A stretch of DNA of 64,000 bases from Aphelidium insulamus (lineage: Eukaryota; Aphelidiomycota; Aphelidea; Aphelidiaceae), in contig JAZDSV010000017.1 in NCBI GenBank assembly GCA_036784855.1, positions 186,001 to 250,000 on the forward strand, in the 5' to 3' direction. A program made the translations under genes and the position numbers. How positions within the stretch are numbered: the first letter of the stretch is position 1; each line of letters opens with the position of its first letter. Positions 10,407 through 20,066 of this stretch are shown piece by piece. The notes under the pieces were generated by a model that had not been told where the DNA came from, searched no databases, and saw only the letters and a list, made by a program, of their open reading frames with translations.

Positions 10407-13400
10407 TTAAAGTTTGAGCTTGCTGGGCTTGGCCGCGCGGTCCTTGGCTATCTGGGACAGATACCTGGCTTTGGACTGAGGTGATTTGGGTGATGCCACT
10501 GCACTGTTGCCGGCGTCCAGTACATTTGACGCCATTAATCCATCCGCTGAACGCCGGCCAGTGTCCACTGTTAGCAGAGACGGCATGGATCGACTGCCAA
10601 ACAGGGCGGCGCGATTGTTGGCGAACGGTGATGGCGATGGCAACTGACCCACATCGTATCCCATAGATGCCAGTGCGGTGGTGTTGAGCAGTGAGCGCGG
10701 TGAACTGTTGTTGCTGTCACCGCCAAGCAGGCTAGAGTTGTTTCTGCGGGGACCGGTTGATCGCGTAAGTGGCGACCCGGTTGATGGCAGTGATGGCGCT
10801 CCCGCCGTGAACGACTGATCAATGTTGTCAACGGGCGTGCGCGGAGGTAGTCCGGCATTGAATGGGAGGGGCGGTCGCACCAGAGGCGAGTAGAGTCCAG
10901 ATCTGCGCGGCGTGGATGGCGTGGCCACAATTTGCTGCAGGTCAAAGTTGGATGAGGCTATGGAAGCTCCCTCTTCTGCCCGCGCAGACAGCAGTGCAAT
11001 GTCGTCCGAGCCCGGGTTGCCGCGAGGCGATACGACAACCCTTGGCAAACCCGCATCCTTGAATCGACGCTGCAAAGCAGGCCGCCGTAACTGACGCCAC
11101 CGCCACCATATTGCCAAGCACACAGCAGCCAGGAACAGTGCGCCCACCACGGCAACCACCACAATCCACTGTGTGCGCTGCTGTTGCTGCTGTGCAGCTG
11201 CAGCTAGTATTTGCCACTTGCACTGGCCCCCGTTCTGCCCCATTTCATCCACGGTGCACGCGGTGCCGTGCCACGTGATAGTGAAGCTGTGCAGCGTAGC
11301 GGCCGTAATCACATTTGTGCCACCACCGCTGGCCTGACGTCGCTGGTCCAGGACACGCAACCGCCACTCGCCCGCCACCGGCTCACCCCAGAATTGCACG
11401 GACATGAATGTCCAGCCGCGGATCCCCGCGGTACTCTTGTCCCGCTCCCTGCCTCTGGCCAGCACACTCGCAGTACCTGAAGGTGATATCAGTGTCAGCA
11501 CCAGGGCATTGCGAGCAGCTGTCTCCAGGTCGACAGTGACTTCCACGTGTTCCGCCACAAGCAAATTACTGCCATCCACATCTTGCACACTGGGGTCGGA
11601 TGCGGGAACGGTGGCGGTGAAGTATGTGCCGTCGCCCGCCAGGTGAATGCTTACCTCGGGCCGCGAAGAGTGCACATGCTGGCTGACGGGCGGCACCGCC
11701 GTGTAATTAGCAGCCATGTCCATCAGATGTTCAGCGTGCAACAGTCCGAAGCCATACACACTGCTGACATGCAGCCCGGCCCCGTTCACAATCCATGATG
11801 TGTGTGCAGGGTCCACCTTGAGTGCGGACCGTACCACAAGATGCTGGACATCCCGCCATGTCAGTTCTGGCCTGATGAATTGACATCAGAATGAGAACAT
11901 AAGTAGCATAAGATATCTACCTCAAGCTGAGCAGCAGAGCAATCACAGCGCTGGCAAATGGGGCAGCAGCCGACGTTCCAGAGTGTCTATCCGTGCAGCA
12001 TGGCGGCTCGGCACACATCATGGATATATCTGTGGTAGTCTGATATTTTAGACATCGTCAAGGAAATTGTGCAGATACGCACAATGTCATAGAAGCCATC
12101 GCCGCTGAACGCCACGGCCAAGTGAGACGGACAAGACTCTGTGTAGTACGGTGACCGTCCACTGCGAGACAGCGCACCGACAGTGATGGTGTGAACACTG
12201 TTGGCGTAGCCGTCGTACGAGCAGCTGTCATCATTGGCACCGCCGCCGTTCCCGCTAGCAAACACATAGATCGAGCCATGACCGCCTCGACCAGACCTCA
12301 CTCCTTCCCGCAATGCCAACTTTGTCAGCGTGCCCGGTCCGTCGATTGTTTCCTGGGGTCGTATGAGTACATACATACATACATACATCCAACTATAGGC
12401 ATACATACATATACATACACACACACACACATACATACATACATACATCCAACTATAGGCATACACACATACATACATACATACATACATACATACATAC
12501 ATACATACATACATACATACATACATACATACATACATACACACATACATACACACACACATACATACATACATACATACATACATACATACATACATAC
12601 ATACATACATACATACATACATACATACATACTACATACACACACACACATATATACATATATACATACATACATACATACATACATACATACATACATA
12701 CACACATACATACATCCAACTATAGACATACATACATACATACATACATACATACATACATACACACATACACACATATACACACATATACATACACATA
12801 TACATACATTCATACATACATACATCCAACTATAGACATACATACATACATACATACACACATAAATACATTCAACTATAGACATTCATACAACTATAGT
12901 ATACTACACAAGTAGTTACCCCATCATCCGACGGGCCCCAGCTAGAGCTGTAAATGTGGTTGAGTTGCGGGGCGTACGAGAGCGCACCAGCCTCGTCCGA
13001 GTCACTGGGCGTGCCGGATATGACGCGCAGACCACTGACACCGGCCCCGTACGCCACACCGACACCGCACACGGAATTATTGGCCCGCGCCGCCACCTGC
13101 CCCGCACACCGAGTGCCGTGGTTATCGCGCTCGTGCTCGGGCAGGGTGAGCGGAGTGCGCCGGGTGAAATCGTAGCTGGCGGCCGGCACGAACGCCTGAC
13201 TGAGATCCGGATGCGTGAAATCAAGGCCGTCGTCCACCAGCGCCACCGTGACATTGGCGCCGGTGATGCCCCGCTGCCACACCGCGTCCACGCCAAAGTC
13301 CATCGGCGTGCCAAACTCGAGCATGCCGCCATTCTAGGCGGTCATTAGACATAGATACATAGATGTACTCTCTAGGTCACGTACATCCGCGCCGGCCGCC

Positions 13401-13990
13401 AGGAACCACTGTTTCGACACGGCCGGATCATTCAAGGTGGCCACCACAGAGTCGCGTCTGTCTCGGCGCCGCGGCACCTGCTCCTCGAACCAGATAATCT
13501 CGGGCGCCTGATGCAGCACAGCTTCAATGGTGCCACCACGATCGGTGCTTGCCGGTGAGGCTGTGTCGACGCGCTCACGCACCAAATGGTAGCCACGCAA
13601 CTGTCCCACACTGATCGGTGCGACGTACTCCAGACCGAGGCGGTGCACGGTGTCGCGCGCACTTTCTGGTTCATGCACCGCGCCGTGCAATGGGTGCCGG
13701 TGCACGTCTGCGTCGGCATGGTGGTGGCGGTGATCTGAACCTTCACTGTGGCGAAACATTCCGCGCCACAAACGCTCGGGCAATGTTTCGCGGTAGGCAA
13801 CGACATCCACGTCCACCACCCGCACGGCAAACTCGCGTCCCCTCTCCGCGGGTGGTGCAAGTGTGGCTACACTGTCATCATCCCGGAGTGTGCCGGACAC
13901 TGCATGGGCACCGGCAAGCACAAGGCCGACGTGTAGAAGCCACAGCCAAGGCCAAATCATGGAGTGGCAGAGTCTGAGCATGGCAACCAT
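10407..13990 (-). CDS. KEX2: Kexin/furin-like proprotein convertase
   Basis: Golgi serine endoprotease that cleaves secretory precursors after dibasic sites. Five exons (13990-13385, 13333-12920, 12352-12079, 12029-11921, 11871-10407) give 955 residues with consistent phases. The order is signal peptide, propeptide with a histidine-rich stretch and a basic maturation site (PRRRDRRD), then the subtilisin domain with Asp (VDDGLD), His (HGTRCAG), the oxyanion Asn (FASGNGG) and the nucleophile Ser (SGTSAAAP). A P-domain follows (to about residue 660), then one transmembrane segment ([21 protein letters not shown]) and a long Ser/Pro-rich cytosolic tail. The stretch [10 protein letters not shown] before intron 2 is diagnostic of the family. 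Intron 2 (12919-12353, 567 nt) is about ten times longer than its neighbours because it holds a CATA microsatellite. It would mature the many secreted proteins encoded nearby, though dibasic sites in them were not tested. Confidence 0.93.
12361..12900. repeat. CATA/TACA microsatellite inside kexin intron 2
   Basis: About 500 bp of (CATA)n with CA runs, interrupted several times by the same short unit TCCAACTATAGGCATA or TCCAACTATAGACATA (at about 12387, 12448, 12714, 12825 and 12880). The unit and the tetranucleotide tract appear to have expanded together, giving a nested minisatellite. It is wholly intronic. Confidence 0.9.
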
Positions 13991-14053
13991 ATGTACCGTG
14001 TAATGTATCTACATATGTCTGGGTGTACATACACAGCAACTATCTATCTAGTG

Positions 14054-14825
14054 TCACCGCGGTCCCCCCGTGAACCAGAGCGGGCGGTCGGCGGCGCGCA
14101 CGGTGTCTCTCTCCAGCGCGCCAGTGTCCAGCAGGTGTCGCATGCGCTTCTTGGTGTCACGTTCATCATCCTCAGTGGCCGTAATACTAGCATTGCCGCC
14201 GCCGCCAGTACCGCCACTCCAGCGCCCCACCAGGCCGTCCCGTGCAGTTGTGCCCGCGGTGCTGAACGTGTTGGTGGTGGCCAGCAGGTTGCGCACCGTG
14301 TCCACGTCCAGGTTGTAGCGCTTGGCTAGTTGTGTGGCATCCTCGCCGCCCGTGACACCACCACCACCATCACTGGCAGCGGCGGCATGTGCACGACCCA
14401 GCAGTTCCTGCAGCTGGCTGATGGTCACGTGGCCGGCGGGCGGTGGCTGCATGTCGCCCGTCTCCAGGTCGGCTGCAGCATTCTGCGCGGCGCGTCGACG
14501 CATTGCCCACCGCACCTGCGGCTCCGTCTACCATGCAGCAGTCAACAGCCATACAGATGTATGTATGCATAGATGGGGGTCGCGTTGAACAGATTTGCAA
14601 AACTCACACCTGGGCATTGGGAGTGGAGGTGCGGGTGGAAATGCGCGGTTGCAGGCGGCGCATATGCTCTATGGCCGCTTGTTGCAGCAGCTCATCGGCA
14701 CCACCACCCTGACTCGATGCGGCGCCCGGCGAGGTAAGCTGTGCGGAGGCGGTGGCGGCAGTGGGTGAGCGGCCCGTGGCCGGCGGTGCTGGCCGTGGAA
14801 TGGCGCGGCTGATTCGCTGGCCCAT
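14054..14825 (-). CDS. NDUFAF4-like complex I assembly factor (tentative)
   Basis: Two exons (14825-14610, 14527-14054) joined by an 82-nt GT-AG intron, 229 residues. The N-terminus starts MGQRISRAIPRPAPP, with Gly2 and Ser/Arg following as in N-myristoylated or NDUFAF4-type starts. The recognisable part is VTISQLQELLGRAHA, then a Gly-rich insert, then ATQLAKRYNLDVDTVRNLLA. This resembles the NDUFAF4 block in which a helix (ISIVEALTLL in the human protein) precedes a motif YQLEQKDVNSLLKYF. The tail ends WFTGGPR. NDUFAF4 helps assemble mitochondrial complex I. The match is short and low-complexity inserts dilute it, so another small myristoylated protein is possible. Confidence 0.45.
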
Positions 14826-15167
14826 TTGACTGATCTGTATGAATTCTCTGGCTTAAGTATACGTTGACTTTTGTACACCACATCCTGCCATCTGCATGAA
14901 TTACAAATATTTATAATTAATCGATGCCTCGGAGATTATTACCGTGGATGAAGTGTGTGAATAATGACACATTTGCCTATGAAGCAGAGTTCCACGACGA
15001 AGCCGAGGACTACATTAGTGTGACTGAGCACTTGCATCCACCTGTCTCCAGCTGTGTCCTGTACTGATCCTTAATATCCGGATACTTGACTCAGCTTACA
15101 CCGATGAATAGACAGCGCACTACAGCCGGCCGTTTGTCACGACGAGTGGTCATCGCTCGCATATCAG
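14826..15167. other. Short gene-free stretch
   Basis: Contains the promoter side of the gene at 14825. Nothing else recognised. Confidence 0.4.
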
Positions 15168-15562
15168 TCATTGGTGGTGGCGATGGTGTCCATCCATGTG
15201 TACCGTGTACGATAATTTCTTGCCGCTCTTGGCGACAATTTCTTCGACGTGTTTAAACAGATACTCGGCTGCATGTGCACCGTCCCACTGGTCGTAGTGC
15301 TGATTGTGGAATGCACTAAATTTATTCATAAACATTCTCATCAACTTTATCTCATGGAGTTTCTGCTGCGGAACAACCACGAAAAGAACGCGTGGCCCAT
15401 TAGGAGCCTTAGCCGTGAAAGGAACAACTTCACAGCACCACCGGCACCAAGGTTCGGATAGTCGATAATGTCCATAAAATTCTTTCCTTCACTAATCAAC
15501 TGAAACTTTTCATCTTCAGTGACGGTACGGATGTCGTTAAGTCCCAGGTGTACAACGCGCAT
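15168..15562 (-). pseudogene. Propeptide relic of an M28 aminopeptidase
   Basis: Starting at 15562 the frame reads MRVVHLGLNDIRTVTEDEKF and ISEGKNFMDIIDYPNL, which aligns with the propeptide of the intact M28 gene ([19 protein letters not shown] and [12 protein letters not shown]). A frameshift near 15420-15370 moves the homology to another frame (EIKLMRMFMNKFSAFHNQHY, AAEYLFKHVEEIVAKSG). It then stops before the catalytic domain. No signal peptide and no metal-binding motifs remain, so this is a 5' fragment of a dead copy. Confidence 0.75.
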
Positions 15563-15826
15563 TGCTGCTTTGCTTCCTCCGCAGCTGTGCCTTGTTTCGT
15601 ATCAGCTCGGATCTTTGGGATAATTAACTTTAGCCGGGTTTTTTTTGCAACTGAAGTGCAATAGCAATGTGGAGGACAGGAAAAGTTGTAAAACATTTTG
15701 TTAACCGTGAAAAATAATCAACGACTATGCGGTCAAATTTCTTTTTATTGAAAGCGTCTTGGTATTGCAGTGCTGATGATGATGTTGTGATCATATCCTG
15801 ACTTGTGGCTGTGCGAGCCCGGCCGT

Positions 15827-17011
15827 TCAAGGGGCAAGTCCAAGTTCCGCGGCAAAACTGAGCGCTAGACGGACAAATGTGCGCATTTTCGCAAAACTAA
15901 GACGATCAACTGTGTCGGTCTCGGTGCGATAATTTGTAAACCAAGACATATGATCGACGGTATTAATGATGGGAAATCCAGTAGAATTCCACGATACATG
16001 GTCGCCGCATCTGGACTCGCAGGCAAAGTACTGGATATATCCATCTGGAACATAGCGAACTACCAGATTCTCGATGTATCGGCTTAATTCCGGATTCGTA
16101 TACTTGGTGCTAACGTCGATACGATTGGCGTTACCACGAATATCAATGAATCCTAATATCATTTAAAGCTTGAGCATCAAATCGACATGCACATACCAGT
16201 TCGTTCCGTCTCCATCATGGCATGAATTTTGATGTCGTTGGCCTTGTAATACTCGGCAATGTCCCGCGATCCCAGCAATCCACCATCAAATGCGCTATAC
16301 CAATGAAACTCAACGGGACGCGTTGGATTATAGTTCTTGCCTTGAGAAAGAACGCGAAATACTTCCAATATCGTGGCAGCACCACTGCCACCCAGGTCTA
16401 AATATGTTAAGCCGCATATCATGCCTAGATCTAAAAAAAATTTAACACTTGCCGGCACCAGGCGCTCTTCCATAGACATTACGACTGTTGGAGCTGTCCA
16501 AGTGCGCGCAAAGTACGACAGCGCTGTTGTTGCTGGTATCAATCAAGGTATCCATCGGCTCAAAACGAGCAATTATGCTAAACTGCTGCCAACTATGCTC
16601 GAAGCGGCGAACGGTAATATTGTTTAGACTTTGGTCAGCAAGTGCGGTAACTTGATCGTACAGGAACTCGGCAGCATCGACGCCATCCGGCCCATCATGA
16701 TATCGATTGTAAAAGGAGGTGAAGTTTTTCAAGAATGAAAGCATTCGGTCCAAGCTGAGCTCCTGCAGAAGTGGTGTGACCACCCGTGGCACACGCGGTC
16801 CGCGTGGAAAATTGCCTGTGTGCTCAGAGTTCAGCTCATCGTCGTCCACCGTCAGATCCAGCGCGTCATTCGGCTCCAGCTTAAAGCTTGCGGATTCTCC
16901 GTCGACGTTCATCACAGAAAATGCATGTTGCGCATCTTCTGCGGGCAGAACGTGCGCCAAGGCGGAGCAGGCAAGTGCGGCAAGCGCGCCGGTAACGCAA
17001 GCAATCTTCAT
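15827..17011 (-). CDS. Secreted M28 paralogue with degenerate active site
   Basis: Three exons (17011-16453, 16397-16197, 16152-15827), 361 residues, with intron positions identical to those of the intact gene at 8751-10023; intron 1 again starts GC. It has a signal peptide (MKIACVTGALAALACSALA) and the M28 fold with CAHLDSS (His kept) and ADLGGSG (Asp kept). However the catalytic and zinc-binding Glu-Glu pair is replaced (YSAFDGGLLGS in place of [11 protein letters not shown]), the QNDMTG Asp motif reads METERTG, and the C-terminal His motif YVHSTRDT is lost. It should not work as an ordinary aminopeptidase. The frame is otherwise intact and nearly identical to the copy at 18353-19538 in its first 90 residues, which suggests retained function, perhaps as a peptide-binding or decoy protein (inference). 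Confidence 0.88.
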
Positions 17012-17229
17012 TGGTCTGATTGCAGTTCGGAGAGGAAGTGAGGCGCGTGAGAAAACGGCGCAAAAACGCTCAGTCGAATTTGGGTTACGGTCACGGTCAG
17101 GCAACTGTTTCAAGATGCTCACTGGCCCTTGTTTCCAAGAGCACTCTATCTATCTGCCATACGTCATCTTAGTTGCTTTTGCAACGCGATGGAAAGAATG
17201 CAGCGCAGTCCATTAAGTGACAGGTTGAT

Positions 17230-18040
17230 TTATATAGCATCAAATGTGACACAGCTCGACGGCAAATCCGTGCAGCAGCCTCTTGAACTGTAGCACGTGC
17301 TCCCAATTGACGGTGTCCAGCGTGTCGTTGGCACTGTGAGCGTTGGATGAGAATTCACCCAACTCTTTAGCCCCTCACCGCCACGCGCCGTCCGGTATCC
17401 GGCCTTGTACCATGATGCGTGGTCGCTGCACGCATACCCGCACAGAGTCTCCACGAATGGAATATCGGTATACGCGACGATGATCTTTTTCAAGAATGAG
17501 GTGAGATATGAGTTAACAAAGTCTGTAAACACCCCAACCGTGGTGTATCCACATTCTCTGGAGATACGTAACCTGTATTACACAGGTAAATAGAATGCTA
17601 TGAGCAGATAGAAACCCAGCAGATTAGATAAATTCACAATAAACTCGCCTGCCATGTCACACTGCATCATGGCGTACACTGGTCGACCACTGTTCCGGTA
17701 CTCGGCAGCCACAGCTTGCGATCCAAGCAGTCCAGCCTCCTCGCCGCTGTACCAATGAAACTCCAACGGACGCTCGGTCGGTATGTCGCGCCCGTGACCA
17801 ACACGCGAAACACTTCAAGCAGAGCGGCGAATCCGCTACCGTCATCATCTGCATTCCTTGTCACTACTTACTTGCAGTGCATATATCACACCTACCGGCA
17901 CCAGGAGCAATATCAGAGACGTTGCGCGCATTTATGCTGTCTAATGAGCGCCGAGAATGACAGTGTCATTGACCGTGAGCACGGCTGGCTCAATCCTAGC
18001 AATGATTGTGAACTGGTTCCACCGGTGGAGGAATCTCCTG
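17230..18040 (-). pseudogene. M28 aminopeptidase pseudogene, N-terminally truncated
   Basis: Homology starts at FTIIARIEPAVLTVNDTVIL (about 18015) and runs to ELCHI at about 17235, so signal peptide and propeptide are absent. The coding sequence is broken at least three times: after ILGAH near 17940, near 17785 (between VFRVLVTG and [14 protein letters not shown]) and near 17380 (after SWYKAGYR). Unlike the two flanking paralogues, its residual motifs are of the catalytic type ([29 protein letters not shown]), so it descends from an active enzyme. Introns at the usual sites are still visible. Confidence 0.85.
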
Positions 18041-18352
18041 TGCTATAGTGTAGCAGGCTAATTTGCTGGCCTATCTGTGGCACATATATATACTATATAG
18101 ATGACACTTACTTATATATAACTTAACTTTTTAAACAGGTTCTGATCATGATGCCTGTTCAAGTCCCTCTTCGTATATCGTCCCTCGCATATTGTGGCAC
18201 GACGCGGAATCTTTTGCTATCTACAACTTAAGCAAAACGCAACATATTATTTTTAATTACTAGTACATTGGATAATGATGCATTTATGGCGAAGTTGTGG
18301 CGATGAGAGCCATTATCGGCTGGCCTTGCTATGATTGCGGAGAGTTTTCTCC
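18041..18352. other. AT-rich gene-free stretch
   Basis: Between two M28 copies; no coding signal or RNA gene recognised. Confidence 0.4.
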
Positions 18353-19538
18353 TTAAGCGGCCAAACCTAGCTCAACGGCAAAACTGAGTGCCAGGCCGGC
18401 AATCGCAAGCATGCGAGTAAAGTCAAGATAATAAATTTGGTCGCTTGCTGAGCCAGGACTGCGAATATACGACGGTTGCTCGACTGCATTAACGATAGGA
18501 AATCCAGTAGAATTCCACGATTTATGATCGCCGCACGAGTTCACGCAGCCGAAATACTCGATCGATACGCTCGGAACATATCGAGCTACCAAGTGCTTGG
18601 TAAATGCGACCAGTTCTGGATTCGAGAACGTATTGCTGATGCCAATCCAGGAGTCGTAGCGTTGTCGCAACAATCCTGATACCGCTGTTAGGTGGATAGC
18701 ATTTCACGGAAGAGAACTACACACCAGTTCGCTCCGTCTCCATCATGGCGTAAACTTGGATGTTGTTGGCCTTATAGTACTCGGCAACGTCCTGCGATCC
18801 CAGCGATCCACCATCAAATGCGCTATACCAATGGAACTCGACCGGACGAGTCGGGTAGATAATAGTGCTTTGAGTCAGCACGCGAAATACTTCCAAAATA
18901 GTTGCAGTACCACTGCCACCCATATCTGCGCATGATGCATCAAGACACGCAAAATCTACAATACTGCCATTCATACCAGCACCAGGCGACCGTTGATATA
19001 CATTACGAGGGTTGGAGCTGTCGAGATGAGCGCACAGTATGACAGCGCTGTCGTTGCTGCCGGGTGTGGGCGGCAAGTAACCCATTGGCTCAAAACGCGC
19101 AATTATGCTAAACTGTTCCCAGCTGTGCTCAAAGCGGCGAAGAGTGACATTGTGCTCACTTTTGTCGACAAGATCGGCAACTTGATCGTAGAGGAACTCG
19201 GCAGCTTCAAGGCCATCCGGCCCGTCATGGTACCGATTCCAAAACGACGTGAAATCAGATAGGAACGATTGCATAGTGTCCTTTTTCAGGTTCTGCAGCA
19301 GGGGAATTACCACCCGTGGCATGCGCGGCCCGCGTGGGTAATTTCCCGTCGTCGCAAATTCCAGCTCGTCGTCGTCCACCGTCAGCTCAAGCGCGTCATT
19401 TGGTTCCAGCTTAAAGCTTGATTCTCCGTCGACGTTCATCACAGAAAATGCATGTTGCGCATCTTCTGCGGGCACAGCATGCGCCACGGCGGAGCAGGCA
19501 AGTGCGGCAAGCGCGCCGGCAATGCAAGCAATCTTCAT
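18353..19538 (-). CDS. Secreted M28 paralogue with degenerate active site
   Basis: Three exons (19538-18977, 18925-18725, 18684-18353), 364 residues, sister of the gene at 15827-17011. Here intron 1 starts with GT and its length is 51 nt (a multiple of three with no stop), so retention would add 17 residues without breaking the frame. Signal peptide MKIACIAGALAALACSAVA. As in the sister copy, the Glu-Glu catalytic motif is YSAFDGGSLGS, the Asp motif is METERTG, and the region of the last His ligand (EQPSYIRSPGSASDQIYYLD) has no histidine. The first His (CAHLDSS) and Asp (ADMGGSG) are kept. It is predicted to be secreted and catalytically inactive. The upstream 150 bp share blocks with the sister promoter (TTTGGGTTACGGTCACGGTC). 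Confidence 0.88.
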
Positions 19539-19789
19539 TGGTGTTGATTGCAGTTTTGGAGAGGGCGCGTGAGAAAATGGCGCCAATCGGCTAATTGGGC
19601 GAGTTTGGGTTACGGTCACGGTCAAGGCAATTGGTCCAACAGCACTCTATATCTCGAAAGTGGTTTAAGTTTATATCTATCTGCCACTTACTTGATTACA
19701 GTCAAAAATGGACTACAATGTATATATATACACATAAATTATATTCCTTCCTGTTTACAATTGACATATAGAACTATATAGCATTTGAC

Positions 19790-19960
19790 TATATTGTATT
19801 TGACACAGCTCCACGGCAATCCCAGCAGCAGCATGTACCGCATCCAACGTGCCATTGGCGCTGTGAGTGTTGGGCGACAATTTGCCCCGCCGCTTGTACA
19901 GATGCGTGGTGGCTACACGCACGCCCGCACAGACCCTCGGCGATCAATTACCATCAATTT
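19790..19960 (-). pseudogene. C-terminal relic of an M28 aminopeptidase
   Basis: On the minus strand one frame reads LYKRRGKLSPNTHSANGTLD and AAAGIAVELCQI, matching the final exon of the pseudogene at 17230 ([13 protein letters not shown] and [10 protein letters not shown]). Only the last 45-50 codons persist. It marks a sixth M28 copy in this array. Confidence 0.65.
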
Positions 19961-20066
19961 AGCAAGACGCATGATCATGGCACAAAGACACACAACCCAA
20001 AACATGGATGCGCAGTCAGCTGCGGCAGAGCGTGAAACAGTCAACATATTAAAGTATAATTAAGAG

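Noticed and set aside
12191-12885. Long open frames of alternating Tyr/Val/Cys/Met or His/Thr/Ile on both strands.
   Set aside because: They are translations of the CATA microsatellite inside kexin intron 2; exon homology on both sides shows that it is spliced out.
12361-12900. CRISPR-like array (repeats with regular interruptions).
   Set aside because: Units are simple tetranucleotides with a recurring interruption, there are no unique spacers and no cas genes, and it sits in a eukaryotic intron.
18926-18976. Treating the 51-nt insertion in the 18353-19538 M28 gene as coding.
   Set aside because: It lies exactly at the intron position shared by all M28 copies and has GT...AG ends; being a multiple of three without a stop is coincidence, although retention cannot be excluded.
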